From: Reticulitermes speratus
Lineage: Eukaryota; Arthropoda; Insecta; Blattodea; Rhinotermitidae
Length of the DNA: 64,000 nucleotides
Reading direction: 5' to 3'
NCBI GenBank assembly: GCA_021186555.1
Contig: JAJKFL010000011.1
Location: 37,962,594 to 38,026,593, forward strand
Positions 10,734 to 21,135 of this stretch are shown one piece after another. Below the pieces are notes generated by a model. It was given only the letters and a program-made list of their open reading frames with translations. It did no database searches and was not told where the DNA came from. The position numbers and the translations under genes are program-made. Position 1 is the stretch's first letter. The number at the start of each line of letters is the position of its first letter.

Positions 10734-11295
10734 TTTGATTTGTATTTGTGTTTGTTTATTTAAATTTTTTGGTTTCTATAGCAACATACATTTTGAAACT
10801 GCGGACTGAAAATTTGTCAACTCGTAGTCTTTTGTAGTGAGTTCATTATTTTGCTTGTTTGCGTTTGTTTGTTTGTTTGCTTGTTTGTGGTACTTGGTGG
10901 CTGGGACTTGCAGGGGAAAGCGACATCGCTGTTATGGCAATCAGGAACAGTACACAAAGCACTTCCGAAATATCGGAGGCGCTTTCTATGCTGAAACAAT
11001 ATCCAAACGCCTGGTGTGTTCGTCAGTCACCTCAACTTCCTATTGATAGAAAGCTGCATGGCCTACGGGCTTCGCCCATTCTTTGTTTACCTCAGCACCT
11101 GCAGGTCGCCACATTCTGACACTGCCAAAACACGTCTTAAATGAGGTTTCACGTCTTTATATGTGATATTTTGTATTTGTATTGTGACATGTGTTACATC
11201 CTTTGTTTTAGCCCAAAGGAGGTTCTGTGGATTGTAAATGAATGCTATTGTATCCTCTTCTGTTCAGTTCTGCTCCCAACCTGAAATCTCAGTCC
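10734..11295. other. Unassigned sequence with GTTT-rich patch
   Basis: A degenerate (GTTT)n tract lies at 10858-10890. No gene recognised. Confidence 0.4.
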
Positions 11296-12910
11296 ACATC
11301 TTTACACTTTCCAGACGATAGTAGTATCATTACTTCACATCTTTACCCTTTCCAGACGATAGCAGTATCATTACTTCACATCTTTACACTTTCCAGACGA
11401 TAGTAGTATCATTACTTCACATCTTTACCCTTTCCAGACGATAGTAGTATCATTACTTCACATCTTTACCCTTTCCAGACGATAGTAGTATCATTACTTC
11501 ACATCTTTACCCTTTCCAGACGATAGTAGTATCATTACTTCACATCTTTACCCTTTCCAGACGATAGTAGTATCATTACTTCACATCTTTACACTTTCCA
11601 GACGATAGTAGTATCATTACTTCACATCTTTACACTTTCCAGACGATAGTAGTATCATTACTTCACATCTTTACCCTTTCCAGACGATAGTAGTATCATT
11701 ACTTCACATCTTTACCCTTTCCAGACGATAGTAGTATCATTACTTCACATCTTTACCCTTTCCAGACGATAGTAGTATCATTACTTCACATCTTTACACT
11801 TTCCAGACGATAGTAGTATCATTACTTCACATCTTTACACTTTCCAGACGATAGTAGTATCATTACTTCACATCTTTACCCTTTCCAGACGATAGTAGTA
11901 TCATTACTTCACATCTTTACCCTTTCCAGACGATAGTAGTATCATTACTTCACATCTTTACACTTTCCAGACGATAGTAGTATCATTACTTCACATCTTT
12001 ACCCTTTCCAGACGATAGTAGTATCATTACTTCACATCTTTACCCTTTCCAGACGATAGTAGTATCATTACTTCACATCTTTACCCTTTCCAGACGATAG
12101 TAGTATGATTACTTCACATCTTTACCCTTTCCAGACGATAGTAGTATCATTACTTCACATCTTTACCCTTTCCAGACGATAGTAGTATCATTACTTCACA
12201 TCTTTACCCTTTCCAGACGATAGTAGTATCATTACTTCACATCTTTACCCTTTCCAGACGATAGTGGTATCATTACTTCAAATCTTTACCCTTTCCAGAC
12301 GATAGTGGTATCATTACTTCACACCTTTACCCTTTCCAGACGATAGTAGTATCATTACTTCACACCTTTACCCTTTCCAGACGATAGTAGTATCATTACT
12401 TCACATCTTTACCCTTTCCAGACGATAGTAGTATCATTACTTCACAACTTTACCCTTTCCAGACGATAGTAGTATCATTACTTCACATCTTTACCCTTTC
12501 CAGACGATAGTAGTATCATTACTTCACATCTTTACCCTTTCCAGACGATAGTAGTATCATTACTTCACATCTTTACACTTTCCAGACGATAGTAGTATCA
12601 TTACTTCACATCTTTACCCTTTCCAGACGATAGTAGTATCATTACTTCACATCTTTACCCTTTCCAGACGATAGTAGTATCATTACTTCACATCTTTACC
12701 CTTTCCAGACGATAGTAGTATCATTACTTCACATCTTTACCCTTTCTAGACGATAGTGGTATCATTACTTCACACCTTTACCCTTTCCAGACGATAGTAG
12801 TATCATTACTTCACATCTTTACCCTTTCCAGACGATAGTAGTATCATTACTTCACATCTTTACCCTTTCCAGACGATAGTAGTGTCATTACTTCACATCT
12901 TTACCCTTTC
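11296..12910. repeat. 41-bp tandem array, about 39 copies
   Basis: The unit is ACATCTTTACCCTTTCCAGA plus CGATAGTAGTATCATTACTTC. Most variation is one C/A site (ACCCTTT or ACACTTT); indels are practically absent. The array ends exactly where the LINE-B derived 14-bp array begins. Confidence 0.97.
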
Positions 12911-13052
12911 CATCCACATCCTCCCATCCACATCCTCCCATCCACATCCTCCCATCCACATCCTCCCATCCACATCCTCCCATCCACGTCCTCCCATCCA
13001 CATCCTCCCATCCACGTCCTCCCATCCACGTCCTCCCATCCACATCCTCCCA
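12911..13052 (-). repeat. 14-bp minisatellite within LINE-B, about 10 copies
   Basis: The minus-strand unit is GGGAGGATGTGGAT (A/G variable). It equals the LINE-B codons for W-E-D-V-D, which occur once at this place in other LINE-B copies, so the array arose by internal expansion. Confidence 0.85.
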
Positions 13053-13443
13053 TTCTACTCCTTTAAGATACACTTTAATATTATTCTCCATCTACGTCTG
13101 AATCTTCCAAGTCCTGTCTTTAAGGTTTCCACATCAAAACTCTGCTTGTATTACTGTTTCCCTCGTGTGCTACATGCCCCTCCCATCTCATCCTCAATTT
13201 GATCACCATAATGTTCGGCGAGTACAAATCATGAAGTTCATTACGTAGTTTTCTCCACTCCCCCGTTACCCCGTCCCTCTTAGCCCCAAATATCCCCCTC
13301 AGCACCCTATTCTCGAACACCCTCAGCCTGTGTTCCTCCCTTAATACGACAGACCAAGTTTCACACCCATACAAAGCAACAGGTATAGCTGTATATAAAC
13401 AAGTTACAACTAACAATTTGCATTTATTAGGAACAGAAAACAC
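13053..13443 (-). mobile_element. LINE-B reverse-transcriptase C-terminal fragment
   Basis: The minus-strand frame of 107 codons has A-L-Y-G-C-E-T-W-S, E-H-R-L-R-V-F-E-N-R-V-L-R, G-E-W-R-K-L-R-N-E-L-H-D-L-Y and M-R-W-E-G-H-V-A, the standard tail of this non-LTR family. Frameshifts follow before the G-R-P-R-R-R-W region. Its natural 3' end is replaced by the 14-bp and 41-bp arrays. A relic with no catalytic motif left. Confidence 0.85.
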
Positions 13444-13465
13444 ATCTACATATTTCGGCTCTTGA

Positions 13466-13654
13466 CTGTAGTCAGTAGATATATTGATGGCTGTAGTCAG
13501 TAGATATATTGATGGCTGTAGTCAGTAGATATATTGATGGCTGTAGTCAGTAGATATAATGATGGCTGTAGTCAGTAGATATATTGATGGCTGTAGTCAG
13601 TAGATATATTGATGGCTGTAGTCAGTAGATATATTGATGGCTGTAGTCAGTAGA
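13466..13654. repeat. 25-bp tandem array, about 7.5 copies
   Basis: The unit is CTGTAGTCAGTAGATATATTGATGG, with one A-for-T change in one copy. The MITE at 13662 lies 8 bp beyond its end. Confidence 0.95.
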
Positions 13655-13661
13655 CGAAATA

Positions 13662-13739
13662 CAGGGCATACACAATAGAATGGTGCGGTTTTAATAGTGT
13701 TCACTATTAAAACCGCACCATTGTTTTGTGTATGCCCTG
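13662..13739. mobile_element. 78-bp perfect-hairpin MITE (mariner type)
   Basis: Two 38-bp arms with one mismatch around a 2-bp loop, flanked by TA (13660-13661, 13740-13741). Ends match the mariner relic 9872-10410. Nothing but the two arms is left. Confidence 0.9.
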
Positions 13740-13741
13740 TA

Positions 13742-14314
13742 TGTAGGAGTGTTTTCTGTTTAAAAGAACTGCAAATTGTGGCTTATAAACTTGTTTATGT
13801 ATATAAGTTTCACTAAGGATGTACAGCTGTAGTTCTGTATGTATTGTCAGCCAGACTGCACGGTGTCAATGCGCCATTCCACATCTCTAATATATGCCGT
13901 TCCGGAAAATTCAAAGCTTGTACAATAAATATTTGCTGTTCGTTATGCAATATTAAAATGTTGAAATAGAAATTTTGTTGTCGTTGCTGGTGTTTGATTG
14001 TCTGTTTTTCGAAAGTGTGCCGGTTTGGTCCGATCGTGTACAGGGAAGTGTTAGTGCTGTTTGCTGGTCGTCATCACACCTGTGTTACTGTACGGGCGTC
14101 GTGACTGTCTCTTGACCCGTAGGCGCTTAGAATGACGCAGCCGTTTGTATGTTTAAGTGGCAAACAAGCATCGCTGTGTTAATCCTCTGCAAACAGCAGG
14201 AAACAGTCGCGGGTCAAAGCGCCGTGCCCGAGTAAACAGGAAACGTGTCGTCTGATTCGCTCCACCGCTTCATGTGTATTATGTAACACGCTTGTCGCTG
14301 TAGTGATGATTTAC
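13742..14314. other. Unassigned sequence
   Basis: AT-rich first half; no gene or repeat recognised. Confidence 0.4.
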
Positions 14315-15657
14315 AGATACACAGAACTTCTACATGTGTTTTTTTGTACCATGGTGGAGTACACAGAGCATCTACAGGTGTTCTTTGTACCATGGTGGAG
14401 TACACAGAGCATCTACAGGTGTTCTTTGTACCATGGTGGAGTACACAGAGCATCTACAGGTGTTCTTTGTACCATGGTGGAGTACACAGAGCATCTACAG
14501 GTGTTCTTTGTACCATGGTGGAGTACACAGAGCATCTACAGGTGTTCTTTGTACCATGGTGGAGTACACAGAGCATCTACAGGTGTTCTTTGTACCATGG
14601 TGGAGTACACAGAGCATCTACAGGTGTTCTTTGTACCATGGTGGAGTACACAGAGCATCTACAGGTGTTGTTTGTACCATGGTGGAGTACACAGAGCATC
14701 TACAGGTGTTTTTTGTACCATGGTGGAGTACACAGAGCTGCTACATGTGTTGTTTGTACCGTGGTGGAGTATACAGAGCTTCTACAGGTGTTTTTTGTAC
14801 CGTGGTGGAGTACACAGAGCTTCTACAGGTGTTTTTTGTACCGTGGTGGAGTACACAGAGCTTCTACAGGTGTTTTTTTGTACCGTGGTGGAGTACACAG
14901 AGCTTCTACATGTGTTGTTTGTACCGTGGTAGAGTACACAGAGCTTCTACAGGTGTTTTTTGTACCATGGTGGAGTACACAGAGCTTCTACAGGTGTTTT
15001 TTGTACCATGGTGGAGTACACAGAGCTTCTGCAGGTGTTTTTTGTACCGTGGTGGAGTACACAGAGCATCTACAGGTGTTCTTTGTACCATGGTGGAGTA
15101 CACAGAGCATCTACAGGTGTTCTTTGTACCATGGTGGAGTACACAGAGCATCTACAGGTGTTCTTTGTACCATGGTGGAGTACACAGAGCATCTACAGGT
15201 GTTCTTTGTACCATGGTGGAGTACACAGAGCATCTACAAGTGTTCTTTGTACCATGGTGGAGTACACAGAGCATCTACAGGTGTTCTTTGTACCATGGTG
15301 GAGTACACAGTTTCTACAGGTGTTTTTTGTACCATGGTGGAGTACACAGAGCTGCTACATGTGTTGTTTGTACCGTGGTGGAGTATACAGAGCTTCTACA
15401 GGTGTTTTTTGTACCGTGGTGGAGTACACAGAGCTTCTACAGGTGTTTTTTGTACCGTGGTGGAGTACACAGAGCTTCTACAGTGTTTTTTGTACCTTGG
15501 TGGAGTACACAGAGCTTCTACATGTGTTGTTTGTACCGTGGTGGAGTACACAGAGCTTCTACAGGTGTTTTTTGTACCGTGGTGGAGTACACAGAGCTTC
15601 TACAGGTGTTTTCTGTACCATGGTGGAGTACACAGAGCTTCTACAGGTGTTTGTATA
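14315..15657. repeat. 41-bp tandem array, about 33 copies, with 614-bp higher-order pattern
   Basis: The unit contains TACCATGGTGGAGTACACAG followed by AGCATCTACAGGTGTTCTTTG. Two subtypes alternate in blocks (CCATGG with CATCTAC; CCGTGG with CTTCTAC). A rare unit with GAGCTGCTACATGTGTTG recurs at 14735 and 15349. All three plus frames stay open because 41 is not a multiple of three, so the long frames are artefacts. Confidence 0.97.
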
Positions 15658-16022
15658 CCTTGGCATTGCGAATCCTTCAGGCTGTTAGTAACAGGCTAGA
15701 AGAAGGCGTGGCAAGATGAAATACATCTTTGCTTGCCATGACCGCTGTCGTTGCATTGGTGTGACTAATGCTGTGTACTTTGGTCGTTACGACTCTTGTA
15801 CTGCTGTTACACCAGTATTTGTCGTGTAATGGGTCTTTATTTTAGGCGTTTTTTACGGAGTGAGAAAGAACGCCTATGTGCAGACCACGTCCCCCCGTCT
15901 CTGACGTGTCGGGCGAGTCAAACGTGTGTCAGATTTTAATGAAATTTAATGAAATTCGTCAGGGGAATTCATTACCAAAAGTTGTCGAACCAACGTGAGT
16001 TTCGTGAAAATCGGCGCAATGA
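15658..16022. other. Unassigned sequence
   Basis: No recognised feature between two arrays. Confidence 0.4.
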
Positions 16023-16690
16023 AAGCCGTGCTTTACTTAGGGCCGTATGTCAAGCCGTGCCTTACTTAGGGCCGTATGTCAAGCCGTGCTTTACTTAGGG
16101 CCGTATGTCAAGCCGTGCCTTACTTAGGGCCGTATGTCAAGCCGTGCTTTTCTTAGGGCCGTATGTCAAGCCGTGCCTTACTTAGGGCCGTATGTCAAGC
16201 CGTGCCTTACTTAGGGCCGTATGTCAAGCCGTGCTTTACTTAGGGCCGTATGTCAAGCCGTGCCTTACTTAGGGCCGTATGTCAAGCCGTGCTTTACTTA
16301 GGGCCGTATGTCAAGCCGTGCCTTACTTAGGGCCGTATGTCAAGCCGTGCTTTACTTAGGGCCGTATGTCAAGCCGTGCCTTACTTAGGGCCGTATGTCA
16401 AGCCGTGCTTTACTTAGGGCCGTATGTCAAGCCGTGCCTTACTTAGGGCCGTATGTCAAGCCGTGCTTTACTTAGGGCCGTATGTCAAGCCGTGCCTTAC
16501 TTAGGGCCGTATGTCAAGCCGTGCTTTACTTAGGGCCGTATGTCAAGCCGTGCCTTACTTAGGGCCGTATGTCAAGCCGTGCTTTACTTAGGGCCGTATG
16601 TCAAGCCGTGCCTTACTTAGAGCCGTATGTCAAGCCGTGCTTTACTTAGGGCCGTATGTCAAGCCGTGCCTTACTTAGGGCCGTATGTCA
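16023..16690. repeat. 29-bp tandem array arranged as 58-bp dimers, about 23 units
   Basis: The unit is AGCCGTGCTTTACTTAGGGC plus CGTATGTCA. Units with GCTTTACTT and GCCTTACTT alternate along most of the array. Confidence 0.95.
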
Positions 16691-16744
16691 ATTTCTGTTT
16701 GCACTTTACGCTTTTGTTGTATTTGGGTGAGACTCGGTAAATGA

Positions 16745-17001
16745 GATCTGCGCGTAATGCTGTTGACCATTTTAGAGTTTCATGAAATATTCGCGTATTG
16801 CTGTTGACCATTTTAGAATTTCATGAAATATTCGCGTAATGCTGTTGACCATCTTAGAGTTTCATGAAATATTCGCGTAATGCTGTTGACCATTTTTGAG
16901 TTTCATGAAATATGCGCGTAATGCTGTTGACCATTTTTGAGTTTCATGAAATATGCGCGTAATGCTGTTGACCATTTTTTGAGTTTCATGAAATCTGCGC
17001 G
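16745..17001. repeat. 41-bp tandem array, about 6 copies
   Basis: The unit contains TTTCATGAAATATTCGCGTA and ATGCTGTTGACCATTTTAGAG. Copies are moderately diverged; TTTCATGAAA is itself a palindrome. Confidence 0.93.
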
Positions 17002-17360
17002 GGAAAGGCCGCCCTTTTATTACAGGCAGAACTGAAATTACATTTACGCCTGTACTTCGAAACCGCAAAGAACGCCTTGCTAAAGTCTGTGTGCTACGTC
17101 AAGGAGTTCGTCATTTGCAGTCTTGTTAAAACACAAGTACCGTACGAGATGTGCAGCTCGCAGTCCACTGATGACGCGTGTCGCAGCTTCTCTGTTTGAA
17201 GGCTCTGCTGAGAGACACTTTGGCACGGCTTTCACTGGCCGCAGCTCGGTCCTGCTCCGTTCTCACGCTGTCTGCGTCTGTTTTGTCAACAACTGGGGCG
17301 TTTAGAGGCCCGCTTGCTGTTCTTCGGTCTAGTTCTGTAAATAAGATTGTAAACATTACA
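17002..17360. other. Unassigned sequence
   Basis: GC-richer than its neighbours, with overlapping frames of 60-76 codons on both strands. None is recognisable and no splice or start context favours one. Confidence 0.4.
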
Positions 17361-19748
17361 CTGACCGTGTGAAGATGTTGGACTGAATGCTTGACACAGA
17401 CCTTACGTAGCTGTTGGACTGAATGCTTGACACAGACCTTACGTAGCTGTTGGACTGAATGCTTGACACTGACCGTGTGAAGCTGTTGGACTGAATGCTT
17501 GACACAGACCTTATGTAGCTGTTGGACGAATGCTTGACACAGACCTTATGTAGCTGTTGGACTGAATGCTTGACACAGACCTATGTAGCTGTTGGACTGA
17601 ATGCTTGACACAGACCTATGTAGCTGTTGACTGAATGCTTGACACAGACCTATGTAGCTGTTGGACTGAATGCTTGACACAGACCTTATGTAGCTGTTGG
17701 ACTGAATGCTTGACACAGACCTTATGTAGCTGTTGGACTGAATGCTTGACACAGACCTTATGTAGCTGTTGGACTGAATGCTTGACACAGACCTTATTAG
17801 CTGTTGGACTGAATGCTTGACACAGACCTTATGTAGCTGTTGGACTGAATGCTTGACACAGACCTATGTAGCTGTTGGACGAATGCTTGACACAGACCTT
17901 ATGTAGCTGTTGGACTGAATGCTTGACACAGACCTTATGTAGCTGTTGGACTGAATGCTTGACACAGACCTTATGTAGCTGTTGGACTGAATGCTTGACA
18001 CAGACCTTTGTAGTGTTGAGACTGAATGCTTGACACAGACCTTATGTAGCTGTTGGACTGAATCTTGACACAGACCTTATGTAGCTGTTGGACTGAATCT
18101 GACACAGACTTATGTAGCTGTTGGACGATGCTTGACACAGACTATGTAGCTGTTGGACTGAATGCTTGACACACCTTATGTAGCTGTTGGACTGAATGCT
18201 TGACACAGACCTTATGTAGCTGTTGGACTGAATGCTTGACACAGACCTATGTAGCTGTTGGACTGAATCTTGACACAGACCTATGTAGCTGTTGGACTGA
18301 ATGCTTGACACAGACTATGTAGCTGTTGGACTGAATGCTTGACACACCTTATGTAGCTGTTGGACTGAATGCTTGACACAGACCTATGTAGCTGTTGGAC
18401 TGAATCTTGACACAGACCTATGTAGCTGTTGGACTGAATCTTGACACAGACCTATGTAGCTGTTGGACTGAATGCTTGACACAGACCTATGTAGCTGTTG
18501 GACTGAATGCTTGACACAGACCGTATGTAGCTGTTGGACTGAATGCTTGACACAGACCTTATGTAGCTGTTGGACTGAATGCTTGACACAGACCTTATGT
18601 AGCTGTTGGACTGAATGCTTGACACAGACCTATGTAGCTGTTGGACTGAATGCTTGACACAGACCTATGTAGCTGTTGACTGAATCTTGACACAGACCGT
18701 ATGTAGCTGTTGGACTGAATGCTTGACACAGACCTTATGTAGCTGTTGGACTGAATGCTTGACACAGACCGTATGTAGCTGTTGGACTGAATGCTTGACA
18801 CAGACCTTATGTAGCTGTTGACTGAATGCTTGACACAGACCGTATGTAGCTGTTGGACTGAATGCTTGACACAGACCGTATGTAGCTGTTGGACTGAATG
18901 CTTGACACAGACCGTTATGTAGCTGTTGGACTGAATGCTTGACACAGACCGTATGTAGCTGTTGGACTGAATGCTTGACACAGACCTTATGTAGCTGTTG
19001 GACTGAATGCTTGACACAGACCTATGTAGCTGTTGGACTGAATGCTTGACACAGACCTATGTAGCTGTTGGACTGAATGCTTGACACAGACCGTATGTAG
19101 CTGTTGGACTGAACTTGACACAGACCTTATGTACTTTGGACTGAATGCTTGACACAGACCGTATGTAGCTGTTGGACTGAATGCTTGACACAGACCTATG
19201 TAGCTGTTGGACTGAATGCTTGACACAGACCTTATGTAGCTGTTGGACTGAATGCTTGACACAGACCTTATGTAGCTGTTGGACTGAATGCTTGACACAG
19301 ACCTTATGTAGCTGTTGGACTGAATGCTTGACACAGACCTTATGTAGCTGTTGGACTGAATGCTTGACACAGACCTTATGTAGCTGTTGGACTGAATGCT
19401 TGACACAGACCTTATGTAGCTGTTGGACTGAATGCTTGACACAGACCGTATGTAGCTGTTGGACTGAATGCTTGACACAGACCGTATGTAGCTGTTGGAC
19501 TGAATGCTTGACACAGACCGTATGTAGCTGTTGGACTGAATGCTTGACACAGACCGTATGTAGCTGTTGGACTGAATGCTTGACACAGACCGTATGTAGC
19601 TGTTGGACTGAATGCTTGACACAGACCGTATGTAGCTGTTGGACTGAATGCTTGACACAGACCGTATGTAGCTGTTGGACTGAATGCTTGACACAGACCT
19701 TATGTAGCTGTTGGACTGAATGCTTGACACAGACCGTATGTAGCTGTG
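17361..19748. repeat. 36-bp tandem array, about 66 copies
   Basis: The unit is TAGCTGTTGGACTGAATGCT plus TGACACAGACCTTATG (or CGTATG). From 17520 to 18700 many units carry single-base losses, while 19180-19740 is almost error free; this fits consensus errors or an older edge. Confidence 0.96.
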
Positions 19749-20194
19749 TTGCACCAGCAGATAGGTAGGCTTTCATGGTCATTACAGTGTGCTGTGGTTG
19801 AAACTTCAAAGATGAAATGACATTCGGTCTAAGACGTATAGTTAGCTGATCTCATGATGAAATGTTGAGAGTGTGGATTGAAATAGCATCGAGAAACTGA
19901 ACTGCAGTGCAGCGAAGGTGACCTTTATTTTATTTTATTGTACTGCATTGCTGTTATTGTCGTTGTGCCAAATCATTTACTAACCTATAAAGACGTATGG
20001 GGAATAACGGCGTAGCTCCACGTATTCTTAATCTCGGTAGTACTACGAGGATAGTGGTTGGCTTACTGTGTATTCGCTCTACCCCCGTTAGCTTTGGGTG
20101 GGCCCCAGAGACGGGTTTGGCCTCGAAAATTGCATAATAATTTTCACGGTTTTTACTTTTGTCGTATGTTACTAGATTGATCGTGTCAAAGAGG
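19749..20194. other. Unassigned sequence
   Basis: No clear family or gene. Confidence 0.4.
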
Positions 20195-20430
20195 ATGAGC
20201 AGACCGGAGCATGTAGCACGCATTGAGAAGGGAACTCATAGGAGAAGAGACTGCATGAAGACAGGCGTCGTAGTAGGATAATATTAAAATTAATGTTGAG
20301 GAAATGGGGTATAATGTGTGAGATTGTGTCTGGTTCAAGATGGGGCCCGGTGGTGGTTTGTTGTGAACAAGGAAATGACCCTTTGGGGTTTGTCAGAGGC
20401 AGGAAGTGTCTGCAGTTGTCATCAGATTTT
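20195..20430 (+). mobile_element. Highly diverged LINE-B 3' region
   Basis: Retains the order CATGTAGCACGCAT, GTAGTAGGATAATATTAAAA and TGTTGTGAACAAGGAAATGA, which align with the C-terminal region of other LINE-B copies. The reading frame is lost. Confidence 0.55.
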
Positions 20431-20732
20431 CAGGAAGTTTGCTGGTGCATGGAGGGAGCCTCGTGTGTGCGCTAAATAGAGGTCGAGGTCGCCCGGCCCA
20501 CAGCTGTCAGGCAGGCAGCGTGGTGCACGTTCTTCGGTCGGCGTGATCGCGTTCGCGCTTTTTCGGACGCACTAATGAACCTTCGGTGTCCGTAAGAGGC
20601 TAGGAATGTCTTGAATGTTTGGGTGACTTTTAGCTTCTGAAGAAGAGGGTTCTGATGCGTTCAGTCAGTTGTCACTTTGTGTACGAACGTGGCAGTGTTG
20701 CCAATAGTGGTGACGTGTATTTTGAACGATAA
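20431..20732. other. Unassigned sequence
   Basis: No feature recognised. Confidence 0.35.
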
Positions 20733-20806
20733 GTTGCAACGTTTCGGAGGATGCATCTGCATAATAATCATGGTAGTAGGCTGGTTCCTCCGAAACGTTG
20801 ATACCT
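20733..20806. mobile_element. Short foldback with GAAACGTTG arms
   Basis: CAACGTTTCGGAGGA on the left and TCCTCCGAAACGTTG on the right face each other about 45 bp apart. Only the GAAAC half of the hammerhead-like motif is kept. Confidence 0.55.
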
Positions 20807-20929
20807 GTGTATGAGAGCTACGGTGTGTCATATTCCAAAAACGCGAAAGTACTTTTATACCTCCTGCTCCCCTGATATCTGAAAGAAACATTCCTTTGTT
20901 TGAAGGCTCCCAGGTTTCGCCCATTTGTT

Positions 20930-21133
20930 TTTCAGAATAGAGTAGTATTAAGATGAAGATGAGTTTGTAGCACTGTTGGGATGACACTGACAGGGGAAAA
21001 CAGAAGTAATCGGAGAGAAGCCTGTCCCAATGCAACTTTGTTAACCATAAATCTCACGTGGACTGGCCTGGGATCGAACCCGGGCCTCCGCCGTGAGAGT
21101 TTGACGAGTAACCGCCTGAGCCATGGCACAGCG
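20930..21133 (-). mobile_element. tRNA-derived SINE, family D
   Basis: The minus strand starts GCTGTGCCATGGCTCAGGCG and has GCCCGGGTTCGATCCCAGGC as box B, then a unique body. A peptide from this body is a frequent false protein in arthropod annotations. A Pol III promoter relic, not a tRNA gene. Confidence 0.75.
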
Positions 21134-21135
21134 TA

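Noticed and set aside
14303..15719. Three overlapping 200-460 codon plus frames
   Set aside because: A 41-bp repeat keeps all three frames open; the same peptide appears phase-shifted in each.
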